From Branchiostoma floridae (Eukaryota; Chordata; Leptocardii; Amphioxiformes; Branchiostomatidae), in NCBI RefSeq assembly GCF_000003815.2, contig NC_049981.1:4630770-4694769 (forward strand): a DNA stretch of 64,000 nt, in the 5' to 3' direction. Within the stretch, counting starts at the first letter, position 1. Every line of letters starts with the position of its first letter. The translations under genes and the position numbers were made by a program. Positions 38,001 to 43,822 of the stretch are shown in pieces. The notes beneath the pieces are model-generated. The model was not told the origin of the DNA. It saw only the letters and a program-made list of their open reading frames with translations, and ran no database searches.

Positions 38001-40531
38001 TTCGGCCTGAGCGTGACGTCACCACTGGAAAACCTGGAGCTGTTTGCACGTGACTGTGTCTCCACTCCCACCACTGATCCCAACGACTCTCCAAGGGTCA
38101 ACATCATCACAGATGGGTACGTCTGAACCAGGGTTGTTTTTGACTATCTGCCCTTGCCTTTGTGACTCGTTGTTAGTTGCGGTTGGTAGATAAGGATTGT
38201 TGGCTGAATGGCTGGCTGTTAGCTGGTTGTTCGCTTAATTGGTTTGGTTGGTTGGTTGGTTAGTTGATTGGTTGATTGGCTAGTTGGATGGTTGGTTGGT
38301 TGATTAGTTGGTTGGTTGGTTGATTGGGTGGTTGGTTCCGTTGTCTAGTTGATTGGTTGGTTGGTTGGTTGCTTGCTTGCTTGTTCGGTCGATCGGTCGG
38401 TCGGTTGGTTGGTTGGTTGGTTGGGTAGTTGGTAAGTTGGTTGCAATTGGCTGTGGCTATATGATTGTGATGCATACTTTTTGTTTATTTCTATTGATTT
38501 TTGTGATAAGTCGGCAGATAAGTTGTGTTTTTGTGCAATGCCATGTCATACATGAGTTACCAGGCTCTAGTAGAGACTCGGGACTCTGCATCCGTCTCAA
38601 TGCAAATGGTTTGTTATCTGAAACTGTCTTACAAATGACCGGTTTCCTCTGACTTTGCAGCTGTGAGGTTGATGAGACTCTAGAGAAGGACGATGATCGT
38701 TCTAATGACAAGGCCCTGTACTACAGCGTGGCCGCCTTCACGTTCCCAAATGCTATCGAACCCAGCCTGGTAAAAATAAAACCTGTTTGGACAATGTCAC
38801 TTCTGTAGTGGCTGGTGAATGGGGAAGATACAGATGATTAAATGTGATGGCGTTAAGGTTGCTTTATACGTGTAAAAGCAGGTTTTCCGAAATGTGCAAT
38901 TAATTGGAAGAAATCATCATGTGTTTAAAGTATATGCATCGATACCTAGATCCAGAAGTCATCCTCCTAAGGCGGGTGTACTGGTAAGAAGGTGCTATAC
39001 TGATACTTTTGGAGCTGCAGCAAAAAAAAAATCAATGTTGGCCTAGGCATGGTAGAGGTTTCTGTTTCTGATTATCAACAAAACGACGATGTATTGGCTT
39101 ACCGATTGGTGGAAGTTTGTTTCTGTAAAGTATTTTTTTTTTGCTAATTGTCACTCAAATTCCATCCTTCCCCAGGTGTACTTCCACTGCACCATGATCA
39201 TCTGCTTCAAGGACGACCCTGACTCCCGGTGCAGACAGGGCTGTATCCCAGCCGCACGGCGTAGGCGGGCCGTCTCGTACGGGACGGAGGGCAGGGTTCG
39301 CCGGGAGAGCAGCAGGGACCACCAGGCGGACATCACCCAGGGACCGTTCCAAGTGAACTTCGAAGAAGCAGGAGCAGGTAAATAATAAAACGCTTATTCG
39401 GCTGACCTATAGAAAAACACGATCTATTGCTTACACGATGTTTCGTCTTCATAGGTTAAAAACAATGATTAGCAGTAACCCATTTTCAGACAAGAAATTG
39501 ACTTTGATGCAAAAAAGATTCATTCTAAGAAAACTTCACTTGTAGTTAATGAACACACGTAATTTGTAGAGGCTCCTAAAGTAGGGAATGTATGAATTAG
39601 ATGGATTTTTTTTTGCGTCCTAAATGTTTCTTATGTGCTTTTCTTTTCAAATCTTACCTGTTGATGGCAATAAAATTTTACTTGAAGAATTCTAAAGACC
39701 AGGTAAGCTAAGATCAAGACCACTATTTCTTTAACACGTTAAAGTCGTTCCTCTTGTACCGTAGGGCCAGCTGGAGTCCCGGTGGGTACTGTGGTCGGAG
39801 CGGTTGTTGCAGTTGCCGGAATCATTGGGCTTCTGATCGTGGCCGTTGTTCTGCTGAAGAAACGGGGTGGCCTGGCTTTGGGTCGCAAGAAACGTGAGGA
39901 CGATACCCTCGGTAAAGGACATTTGTGTTTTATCAGGCGTTAGATCACAAGGCAGTGTTTGAGACCATCATAGTCAGTACATCAATATAATAACGGTTGT
40001 TTGCATTACTCATGCTGTATCTCATTCCATGACATTCTAGAAAATAGAATTAGAAACTTCGAATTCTCATCTTACTAGCTGTAGCTGCAGGAAATCATAT
40101 TCTAATCTCACCGGTCCTATTGAACGCCTAGCAATGGGATATATTGACTTGTGAAAACTCTTTGTAAGAATCGCAAAAATAGTAGTCACTCAAGCAACAG
40201 GATATGGTTTTGGAAAAGGTCTTGATTAAGTACTTTTTGGCGTATCTTATTACCTGGATGTCTGACCTACATCGACATACCCTTGTAATATAGCAATGTC
40301 ACTCATTACTTCCAAACTGTTCCCAAAAGATTTCTACATGTATTTTGACAAGCATACTAGTGCATTATAGATAACATCAGTGATATCAGTCACTTTATTC
40401 GTGAATATATGTGAATTGTGCCAATTTTTTTTAAAATGAGCACTTTGTTTCCTCTACTAGGACTGGACAACTACGCTTTCCAGGCTTGGGGAAACAAGAA
40501 CAAGACTGGCAATGCTGACACCAAAGCCTAA
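12406..40531 (+). CDS. Large modular lectin/discoidin/VWD/ZP transmembrane protein, 46 exons, 5' incomplete
   Basis: One gene traced as 46 exons with AG/GT boundaries whose phases all join, giving about 2470 codons without a stop until TAA at 40529-40531. Order with rough residues from the first visible exon: C-type lectin 1-130, F5/8C 131-283, EGF 284-323, F5/8C 324-473, EGF 474-513, F5/8C 514-660, unnamed domain plus partial EGF 661-862, F5/8C 863-1016, FN3 1017-1109, F5/8C 1110-1264, Thr-rich linker, C-type lectin 1288-1419, Thr-rich linker, F5/8C 1446-1605, partial EGF 1606-1630, VWD 1631-1803, C8 to 1904, TIL to 1972, VWC-like to 1995, FN3 to 2086, ZP to about 2385, furin-type site, one transmembrane helix, basic tail. 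It is probably a cell-surface or shed matrix protein. The VWD-C8-TIL plus ZP end recalls alpha-tectorin-type proteins. No start exon or signal peptide is visible. I do not recognise a named orthologue. Confidence 0.9.
12776..13172. mobile_element. MITE family A copy split by a LINE fragment
   Basis: An intronic copy: the left end GAGGTGCACTCTCACT and the right end AGTGAGAGTACACCTT are inverted repeats. The internal 'CTCAACGAATTTCAGAGATAACGAA' and 'ATCGGAGAAAATAATAA' boxes match the other copies. About 150 bp of foreign sequence (12916-13068) interrupts it. Confidence 0.75.
12916..13068 (+). pseudogene. 3'-end fragment of a LINE ORF2
   Basis: In the frame from 12919 this reads PRLTYIDQLARDVGLRA and then DLKNDFGDRATLK, ending at TAG. 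The pattern 'GRPRLTY(I/V)DQL...D.GL...DL...M.DR' is common at the C-terminus of non-LTR retrotransposon polyproteins. A TGA replaces the expected Arg before PR. The fragment is 5'-truncated and sits inside the family A MITE. Confidence 0.6.
13238..13467 (+). mobile_element. MITE family B copy
   Basis: Starts TACCCCCCTTTCCAATAGGA, then CGGCGCTCTCGCTGCGCTCT. Its diverged inverse lies at the right end ('CGCCGCCTTAGTGTAAAGGGTG'). It shares 'GGGCATATTATA', 'AAAGTGT..CTGA.AAGACAACAAAA.ACACAA' and 'ACTCGTGGAGAGATCTGT' with the copies at 51405-51642 and, inverted internally, at 63813-64000. It lies in intron 1 of the mosaic gene. Confidence 0.7.
13690..14036 (+). repeat. Tandem duplication of a lectin exon end plus donor
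   Basis: Sequence 13690-13790 (exon end, donor and 80 bp of intron) is repeated at 13932-14036. The second copy reads CAGAACTACATTTAAGAGAA, so the exon part now has a stop codon. The donor GGTACGTTTCAA is still intact. Confidence 0.85.
14183..15620 (+). CDS. Exons 3-5: F5/8 type C (discoidin) domain 1
   Basis: Exons 14183-14355, 14921-15067, 15482-15620. Key pieces: VCLHPLGMQSGFIPNARI, a RLNSTAGLGAW segment ending WLQ, VDLGEIRQVTG, then WVTSFKLQYSNDGASW, and finally NPIDTRYVRF with MRVELLGC. Two conserved Cys bracket the fold. The three-exon layout (phase 1, 0, 0, 1) is identical in all six discoidin domains of this gene. Such domains usually bind phospholipid, glycans or collagen. The ligand here is unknown. 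Confidence 0.92.
16152..16271 (+). CDS. Exon 6: EGF-like domain 1
   Basis: A 120-bp exon with six Cys in EGF spacing: C-QPDP-C-VHGT-C-RSGENSFI-C-D-C-DDGYEGET-C. There is no N-terminal calcium-binding DxxE motif. It is phase 1-1, like the other modules. It is nearly identical to the exon at 18732-18851. Confidence 0.92.
16520..18181 (+). CDS. Exons 7-9: F5/8C domain 2
   Basis: Exons 16520-16683, 17449-17595, 18043-18181. It reads CRVPLGMESGFIPDGRITAP, RLNGVAGVGAW, NLWLQ, IDLGETRRVTG, WYSTDGTAWTAYADSDGV, DTRYVRILARSARNW and MRVELLGC. In the third exon the usual 'TPVTNLL' is 'THKTNLL', a small divergence. A GC-rich perfect hairpin lies in the intron just before the second exon. Confidence 0.92.
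17340..17391. repeat. Perfect nested GC-rich hairpin in an intron
   Basis: CCGCGGGTCGGATC (17340-17353) pairs perfectly with GATCCGACCCGCGG (17378-17391), a 14-bp stem. The loop contains a second palindrome, CGGCCTTCGGCCG (17359-17371). It is strikingly GC-rich compared with the AT-rich intron around it and lies 57 bp before an exon. Confidence 0.9.
18353..18427. repeat. Intronic foldback, ~75 bp
   Basis: CATCCCTAAGAC and GGAGCC (18353-18374) pair with GGCTCC, GTCTT and AGGGATG (18402-18427) across small bulges. It could form a stem-loop in the transcript or be a small foldback element. Confidence 0.55.
18440..18637. mobile_element. MITE family A copy, left end missing
   Basis: It shares 'AACGAATTTCAGAGATAA', 'GTCGTCTTCTAAGTCATACTT' (one base beyond the core), 'ATCGGAGAAAATAACAAAACAG' in part, and the right terminal repeat CAAGCTTGACGCAAGCGCAG followed by AGAGTGCACCTTA. 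It lies in the intron before EGF 2. Confidence 0.75.
18732..18851 (+). CDS. Exon 10: EGF-like domain 2
   Basis: Near-identical to EGF 1 at DNA and protein level: the same six Cys, with changes such as GDTC for GETC. The pair implies a recent duplication of an F5/8C-EGF block. Confidence 0.92.
19491..20779 (+). CDS. Exons 11-13: F5/8C domain 3
   Basis: Exons 19491-19645, 20038-20184, 20641-20779. It reads CRDPLGMESGLIPDGRITAS, a shortened loop (RLNGGGFWSP...RWLQ), VDLSIITRVTG, FRLQYSTDGTTWTTYVDSDG, DTRYVRILAVHPRNWYAMRI and ELLGC. It is the most diverged of the first three discoidin domains, and its first exon is the shortest (155 bp). Confidence 0.9.
20877..21045 (+). repeat. Intron block repeated at 27.6 kb
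   Basis: The intron segment with 'TTTATCTGAACACAACAAAGAT', in part, and 'ACTTGTAGGTGATGAAGGTT' followed by CTTCTCGTTGATAAGACTTTC is closely matched at 27599-27775 in a later intron, same orientation. It is either a shared dispersed repeat or the trace of a segmental duplication inside the gene. Confidence 0.75.
21359..22976 (+). CDS. Exons 14-17: unnamed extracellular domain plus half EGF
   Basis: Exons 21359-21495, 22131-22312, 22466-22638, 22863-22976, about 200 residues. Notable strings: EWLEVFSTVKGTGQRVYDAW, LNIQRVKVVL, LIFNGTNTDKFNWFS, NVFSIQGI, FYINRNWGGCDNDEGWLLVAD, CPWE, PYILFS and ERMVIYID. It ends with CSCSGDQHLSEDGTSC, the second half of an EGF/fibulin-like repeat. I cannot assign the main part to a family I can name. 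The order of a W.EVF opening, a NG...KFNWFS centre and a R.WGGC...GW core looks like one fold. It is phase 1-1 like the other modules, so it behaves as a shuffled unit. Confidence 0.85.
21556..21700 (+). mobile_element. tRNA-derived SINE fragment
   Basis: It contains a B-box-like GGATTCGAATC followed by CATGCCATGCTACCGATCTT, then GTGCTATTGGGAAATGCACT and TTACACGACTGTCCTCACTT. The same order occurs in the SINE at 33981-34470 (minus strand). It lies in the intron after exon 14 and has lost its 5' part. Confidence 0.6.
21856..21957 (+). repeat. (ATGATG)/(AAT)/(AGT) microsatellite
   Basis: A compound trinucleotide tract within the intron after exon 14: TGA repeats, then AAT repeats, then AGT repeats. 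Confidence 0.9.
23126..23166. repeat. Solo end of MITE family A
   Basis: TGCACTCTCACTTCACTTGG and then GTCAAACTTGCAGCACTGCGGGG matches one terminal repeat of the family A elements. No partner end is visible nearby. Confidence 0.55.
23479..24666 (+). CDS. Exons 18-20: F5/8C domain 4
   Basis: Exons 23479-23642, 24012-24167, 24525-24666. It reads CQVPLGVESGAIPDSSITAS, RLNGVAGNGAW, GQWLQ, VDLGEIKRVTG, YVTSYKLHYSANGNSW, DARYVRFVVMSWNDHISMRV and DVLGC. Exon 2 is 156 bp, longer than the 147 bp of domains 1-3. Domain 5 has the same length, so domains 4 and 5 form a subgroup. Confidence 0.92.
24752..25030 (+). CDS. Exon 21: fibronectin type III domain 1
   Basis: A single phase 1-1 exon of 279 bp. 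FN3 signatures: LTLDDVGMGELSVSW, RYRLRYQP, a LPDTDYNITVTSF segment and NGVISGTYAT. It is nearly identical to the FN3 exon at 35846-36118, including WTVVGSLPISRYRLRYQPAD. Confidence 0.92.
25520..27118 (+). CDS. Exons 22-24: F5/8C domain 5
   Basis: Exons 25520-25686, 26330-26485, 26977-27118. It is closely related to domain 4 throughout: CQVPLGMESGAIPDSSINAS, RLNGVAGHGAWAP, VDLGVLKRVTG, SYKLQYSADGSSWTTYANSD, and DARYVRFVVQSWNTYISMRV followed by DVLGC. The DNA similarity of the third exons (24525 and 26977) is high, which points to a recent duplication. Confidence 0.92.
26577..26728. mobile_element. MITE family A copy, shortened
   Basis: The left repeat GACTGCACTTGCGTCAAGCT and the right repeat AACTTGACGCAAGTGCAGTG are inverted, with about 70 bp of AT-rich centre. 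It is an internally deleted copy in the intron between exons 23 and 24. Confidence 0.75.
27254..27322 (+). CDS. Exon 25: Thr-rich linker 1
   Basis: A small phase 1-1 exon encoding ETATTLPATTRMTTITTTTT and then SPD. Such Thr runs are usually O-glycosylated stalks (family knowledge). Its twin is at 29224-29301, so the two linkers bracket the second lectin domain. Confidence 0.85.
27599..27775 (+). repeat. Second copy of the 20.9-kb intron block
   Basis: Matches 20877-21045 with 'ACAACAAAGAT', 'TGGGAGA.CTTG', 'ATACTTGTAGATGATGAAGG' and 'CTTCTCGATGATAAGACTTT'. Confidence 0.75.
28129..28194. repeat. Intronic foldback
   Basis: GGTCGAGGAAAACG (28129-28142) can pair in two parts with CGTTTTCC (28161-28168) and CTCGACC (28188-28194). 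The block from about 27990 to 28200 is unusually CG-rich for an intron here and may be a degraded element. Confidence 0.45.
28346..28741 (+). CDS. Exon 26: C-type lectin domain 2, intact
   Basis: A single 396-bp phase 1-1 exon. It shows a full lectin fold: GCPLADYVSFNGVCYKDF, TARQTCATDGGLLAMPKDSA, RRWIGLTDEDTEGEWVFEDG, SNWQPSQPDNHNG, EDCVEV, HYWSDRACN and GFICQ. The QPD motif predicts galactose-type calcium-dependent binding. The second calcium motif is WSD, not WND, a tolerated variant. Unlike domain 1 it has no internal intron. Confidence 0.95.
28843..28911 (+). repeat. (TG)n microsatellite
   Basis: About 70 bp of TG with two CG steps, in the intron after exon 26. Confidence 0.95.
29224..29301 (+). 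CDS. Exon 27: Thr-rich linker 2
   Basis: Encodes ETTTIAPVTTPMTTVMTTSA and then PTTSPD. The donor and the last 20 bp are the same as in linker 1 (CAAGTCCAGATG|GTATGG), including about 15 bp of intron, so the exon was duplicated with flanking sequence. Confidence 0.85.
29518..30791 (+). CDS. Exons 28-30: F5/8C domain 6
   Basis: Exons 29518-29702, 30140-30289, 30647-30791. It reads CHPIPLGMESGAIPDSAITA, a longer loop with WQRWGNTEVHDPWFARLHSS, GQWLQ, VDLGEMKQVKG, SYKLLFSADGTSWTAYANSD, ETRYVRFVVVTFQGHILMRV and EILGC. Its first exon is the longest of the six (185 bp). Confidence 0.92.
30891..30965 (+). CDS. Exon 31: partial EGF-like segment
   Basis: A 75-bp exon encoding HCYPNPCENGDVCIDSGDSY and then ICKS: the first four Cys of an EGF repeat. 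The last two Cys are missing, and the next exon begins the VWD domain. It may be a truncated EGF, or the exon for its second half was lost. Confidence 0.8.
31293..32479 (+). CDS. Exons 32-34: von Willebrand factor type D domain
   Basis: Exons 31293-31525, 31912-32049, 32331-32479. Starts VCKAWGDPHYYPFDGGDHHF and QGPCRYTLAKDC, and ends with the hallmark GLCGNFNGDTSDNYMTPDG and FGDSWL. The conserved Asp/Asn of the calcium loop (GNFNGD..DN) are present. It probably forms the usual VWD-C8-TIL assembly with the following exons. Confidence 0.95.
32882..33183 (+). CDS. Exon 35: C8 domain with a basic site at its start
   Basis: After TCPEGRRGKREAEL (a dibasic, furin-like R-x-x-K-R arrangement) comes the C8 pattern: CPDAVRAAAESADSCGLL, FAACHGFVAPGPYFQTCLFD, MCALDGN, LCQNLEAYAEACRAAGV and DLC. 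Together with VWD and TIL this is the standard VWF/tectorin/SCO-spondin module. Confidence 0.92.
33620..34679 (+). CDS. Exons 36-37: TIL domain and VWC-like tail
   Basis: Exon 33620-33822 encodes the TIL pattern: VCPVNSAFSPCASYCPATCA, ENCDLGCGEGCACDPGFVLS, QCVPEEQCGC, ending YYT. Exon 34610-34679 continues LGERWSEDGQRCVCEAGNVI and TCS, the usual 'G..W....C.C..G...C' TIL/VWC extension. A SINE has inserted in the intron between them. Confidence 0.9.
33981..34470 (-). mobile_element. Complete tRNA-derived SINE, ~490 bp
   Basis: On the minus strand the head reads GGGGCCGCGTAGCACAGTGG with an A-box-like TAGCACAGTGGTAGTG and a B-box GGTTCGAATCC. A central conserved-looking block includes, on the plus strand, GGCGGGTTCTTTAACGTGCA and CGGGACCTCCATTTAACGTC. 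The poly(A) tail is the T run at 33981-33995. AAGTAT(T) flanks both sides (33975 and 34471) as the target duplication. It resembles metazoan SINEs that share a central domain. The family name is not certain. Confidence 0.8.
34959..35020 (+). repeat. (TA)n microsatellite
   Basis: A pure AT alternation of about 62 bp, in the intron before the second FN3 exon. Confidence 0.95.
35163..35191. repeat. Perfect 13-bp stem hairpin
   Basis: GCATTTTGCGACT, loop TGC, AGTCGCAAAATGC. The stem is fully complementary over 13 bp with a 3-base loop. It sits in a long intron between the TA microsatellite and a tRNA-like sequence. Confidence 0.9.
35304..35375 (+). mobile_element. tRNA-like sequence, probably a second SINE type
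   Basis: TAGCGCAGTGGTAAAG resembles an A box, and GGTTCGAATCC (inside a perfect CCCGG/CCGGG T-arm) is a B box. A GCATT/AATGC stem brackets a 7-base loop like an anticodon arm, but the acceptor arms do not pair and the variable loop is too short. It is followed by a T-rich stretch. I read it as a tRNA pseudogene or SINE head, not a functional tRNA. Confidence 0.5.
35846..36118 (+). CDS. Exon 38: fibronectin type III domain 2
   Basis: Near copy of FN3 domain 1: LTGLTLDEAGISHLAVSW, SLPISRYRLRYQPADGSGSY, a LPDTDYTLTLTSFGEDDQPN segment and GVISGTFRT. It joins the VWD-C8-TIL region to the ZP domain. Confidence 0.92.
36470..39377 (+). CDS. Exons 39-44: zona pellucida (ZP) domain and cleavage site
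   Basis: Exons 36470-36681, 36933-37102, 37651-37753, 37977-38116, 38661-38769, 39176-39377. ZP-N: VTIDCITIPAEVVVNVECDQ, DTSCVATV, HLQQCGT. ZP-C: NLPFQCEFLRQYDV, MLEMRMYTS, LELFARDCVSTPT, IITDGCEVDETL and VYFHCTMIICF. A tetrabasic PAARRRRAVSY follows the last ZP Cys cluster, a consensus furin site at the place where ZP proteins are normally cut before polymerisation (family knowledge). Confidence 0.95.
37276..37512. mobile_element. MITE family A copy, decayed left end
   Basis: It shares 'ATAATTTAGATATTGCGTCA', 'AAATTCGTTCTTTATCTCTG' and 'CCCCGCAGTGACGCAAGC' with the 5.8-kb copy. The right side carries a mixed end: AGTGAGAGGGGGCCTT (family C style) followed by GAGTGCACCTTA (family A style). 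Confidence 0.7.
38239..38440 (+). repeat. (GGTT)n-rich minisatellite
   Basis: About 200 bp of GGTT/GATT/GGTC repeats in the intron between ZP exons 42 and 43. Long frames on both strands here are repeat artefacts. Confidence 0.9.
39765..40531 (+). CDS. Exons 45-46: transmembrane helix and cytoplasmic tail
   Basis: Exon 39765-39911 encodes a clear membrane helix, VGTVVGAVVAVAGIIGLLIV and then AVVLL, followed by a stop-transfer KKR and a basic stretch (GRKKRE). Exon 40461-40531 encodes LDNYAFQAWGNKNKTGNADT, K, A and the TAA stop. The tail is about 40 residues with one Tyr (NYAF), which might serve as a sorting signal (inference). Confidence 0.92.
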
Positions 40532-40819
40532 GTTGTTTTCTTTCTACCAGTTTGAAAAGGCTAATGATGTACAATTTTTGTTCCTCTCGGTCTTTTTACC
40601 TGTCAGGTGCTTTTCAAATGGGTCACTCTACATTTAGGAAAACATTAAAAATGTAGAAACTAAATTCAAAACTTTTCCTTATAACTTTATAAAATTACGA
40701 TAGAATCCAAGAAACCGTGAAGAAAGCATCATGTTTGGAACAATTTATGAAACATAACTGTTGTTTAAGGGAATATTTTGGTACGTCAAGGTGAAACACC
40801 TCACAATTTGAATTAAGAA

Positions 40820-40825
40820 AATAAA
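40820..40825 (+). terminator. Polyadenylation signal AATAAA
   Basis: AATAAA lies 289 bp after the stop codon of the mosaic gene, in AT-rich 3' UTR-like sequence, followed by a T-rich stretch at about 40857-40866. It is the most plausible poly(A) signal for this transcript. Confidence 0.6.
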
Positions 40826-40849
40826 TTCTACTTTCACTTGATCATGAAT

Positions 40850-41446
40850 AGGAGTCCTTTTATTTCTACCTGACAGTTAGAAAGTCAGTTGGGCAAAATC
40901 CAGCTTATTCTGGAATGTACTTTTCTTGACAAATATTCAAACCCAGATATTTCGAGATCGAAACAAGATTCAAAGCAATATCTGAGGATAAAGGAATATT
41001 TTCTAAACCAAATTCCAATAATATTCTTCTTTGTTGGTAACATCTTGTCAGTGTGTTTTCACATAAAATTATCAATTCCAAGCGTCGTGTCATAGATGTA
41101 AAGTAATAAGTCTTAAAGCAGACCCTCTTACAAATACCCAAGAAGGAAGCAATGACCTTGGACCTGAAAGACCTAACATAAATTCACACCTTGCAGTAGC
41201 ATTTATTGTGAACGTTTATTTGCAAAGCTCCATCCCCCTACCCCCATTATTTTGTATCAACAAGCCTTCGGAAAATAGTCGATTTAGTTATCTTTCAAAT
41301 CATCATATAGCCAGCAATATTAGTGCAGTGAATGGTATCAAGTCAATAATAATATAACTAGTAAAATAAAGGCGGTGTATACGTAGTAAACATCATAGTC
41401 ATTCCAATCATAATACAAAACTAGTATAGGCCCTTCATCTAAACTA
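40850..41446. other. Intergenic, nothing recognised
   Basis: AT-rich sequence downstream of the mosaic gene. No exon or repeat family identified. Confidence 0.5.
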
Positions 41447-43822
41447 AAGGCCCCCTCTCACTTGACGTGCGGCACGCTTGCGGCATTGCTGCGTTCGAAA
41501 ACGCAGAGGTGCCGCAAGCAAACCTAGAGGTGCCGCAAGCAAACCTAGAGGTGCCGCAAGCAAACCTAGAAGTGCCGCAAGCAAGCGCGACGTTTTTTAA
41601 AAAGTTTAAAAATAACGCAAGTGGCAAGATGCCGCAACAGTGCCGCAACAGTGCCGCAACAGTGCCGCAACGGTGCCGCAACGGTGCCCCAACAATGCCG
41701 CCACCATGCCCCAAACAGTATCAAGGATATATTTTGCCTATTTTACACCAAGAATCAAAAGTAAACATCATTTTATCACCGACAAACTATTTTAGATGCA
41801 TTTCTAATAATTTTACAGCGGTTTTCGATCCAGTTAAAACACTGCGAATTCCAGAAAACTTACCTTGTATCCGTATTCAGATTTAACTTAAAAATACATC
41901 TTTTGATTTATTTAATGGAAAGTAGGTCAGTATTTTATACTTGAAAACAAAAAATAAGTAACTGGTTTATCGATTAACCTACGGATGTAGAGATAAAGGT
42001 TATTGTACAACGTTCAAAAAGAAATTATTCATGTTGGATGGTAACGAGTTTGCGTTTGCGTTATAACGTTGTTATAAGCCTGTCACCGATAAAATACAAA
42101 ATTGCAGTCTTTCAGACCCATGGGCCATATTTTTCTCACTTTTTACAAATATGATAGACTTAGACATCAATAGGCTGGCAAGCCATCCGCCGACAATGAA
42201 AATACTCAGCGTCATACAAACCAAGTATGAAATCTCAAACATTTTCATTTTAGAAATTTGCAAAATTGGTGAATAAACATATAAACATACATAATTACAC
42301 ATAACGTTACATGGTGCAAAACGTACACATCGAGTGAAATCTGGTATATAGTTCGTGTCCGTTCATTTGGGTCATTTCCTTTACTGTAAAAGTCTTTCAA
42401 GGTTATTTATAGCATATGTACCATATAATTCATTATCATAAGGGAAATCTTTTCATTATAAATCTCATTTTGAGGCATTCTCATCATTTTACGGTGATTT
42501 TTCATAAATTGACAACGCTGCAATTGTCAATAACATGTTCATTTAGTCTAGAAACGCAACAGTGCCGCACGTCAGTGTGAGTGCAAGACAAAATCGGCGA
42601 AATTAACACAACAGTGCCGCAGTGAACGAACGCAGCAATGCCGCAAGCGTGCCGCACGTCAAGTGAGAGGCAAACCTAGAGGTGCCGCAAGCAAACCTAG
42701 AAGTGCCGCAAGCAAGCGCGACGTTTTTTAAAAAGTTTAAAAATAACGCAAGTGGCAAGATGCCGCAACAGTGCCGCAACAGTGCCGCAACAGTGCCGCA
42801 ACGGTGCCGCAACGGTGCCCCAACAGTGCCGCCACCATGCCCCAAACAGTATCAAGGATATATTTTGCCTATTTTACACCAAGAATCAAAAGTAAACATC
42901 ATTTTATCACCGAAAAACTATTTTAGATGCATTTCTAATAATTTTACAGCGGTTTTTGATCCAGTTAGAACACTGCGAATTGCAGAAAACTTACCTTGTA
43001 TCCGTATTCAGAGTTAACTTAAAAATACATCTTTTGATTTATTTAATGGAAAGTAGGTCAGTATTTTATACTTGAAAACAAAAATTAAGTAACTGGTTTA
43101 TCGATTAAACTACGGATGTAGAGATAAAGGTTATCGTACAACGTTCAAAAAGAAATTATTTATGTTGGATGATAACGAGTTTGCGTTTGCGTTATAACGT
43201 TACAAGCTAATCATTGCTGGTAGCCTGCCACCGATAAAATACAAAGTTGCAGTCATTCAGACTCATGGGCCATATTTTTCTCACTTTTTACAAATACGAT
43301 AGACTTAGACATCAATAGGCTGGCAAGCCATCCGCCGACAATGAAAATACTCCGCGTCATACAAAAAAAGTATGAAATATCAAACATTTTCATTTTAGAA
43401 ATTTGCAAAATTGGTGAATAAACATATAAACATACATAATTACACATAACGTTACATGGTGCAAAAGGTACACATCGAGTGAAATCTGGTATATAGTTCG
43501 TGTCCGTTCATTTGGGTCATTTCCTTTACTGTAAAAGTCTTTCAAGGTTATTTATAGCATATGTACCATATAATTCATTATCATAAGGGAAATCTTTTCA
43601 TTATAAATCTCATTTTGGGGCATTCTCATCATTTTACGGTGATTTGTCATAAATTGACAACGCTGCAATTGTCAATAACATGTTCATTTAGTTTAGAAAC
43701 GCAACAGTGCCGCACGTCAGTGTGAGTGCAAGACAAAATCGGCGAAATTAACACAACAGTGCCGCAGTGAACGAACGCAGCAATGCCGCAAGCGTGCCGC
43801 ACGTCAAGTGAGAGGGGGCCTT
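41447..43822 (+). mobile_element. TIR element family C with internal 1.13-kb tandem duplication
   Basis: The left terminus AAGGCCCCCTCTCACTTGAC continues CGGCACGCTTGCGGCATTGC. The exact inverse closes the element at 43774-43822, and a truncated inverse sits in the middle at 42626-42670. From 41540 to 42670 and from 42671 onward the DNA is a direct repeat of about 1.13 kb. Subterminal repeats consist of GTGCCGCAA and 'GCAAACCTAGAGGTGCC' units. There is no ORF of transposase size, so it is non-autonomous. Confidence 0.85.

Noticed and set aside
38260-38475. Asn-Gln-Pro-Thr-rich minus-strand frame
   Set aside because: A translation of the GGTT minisatellite in a ZP-domain intron.
41467-43017. 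Pro/Gln-rich frames with repeated VPQANLE units (139 and 111 codons)
   Set aside because: They are translations of the GCCGCAA subterminal repeats of the transposon, and also appear as mirror frames on the minus strand.
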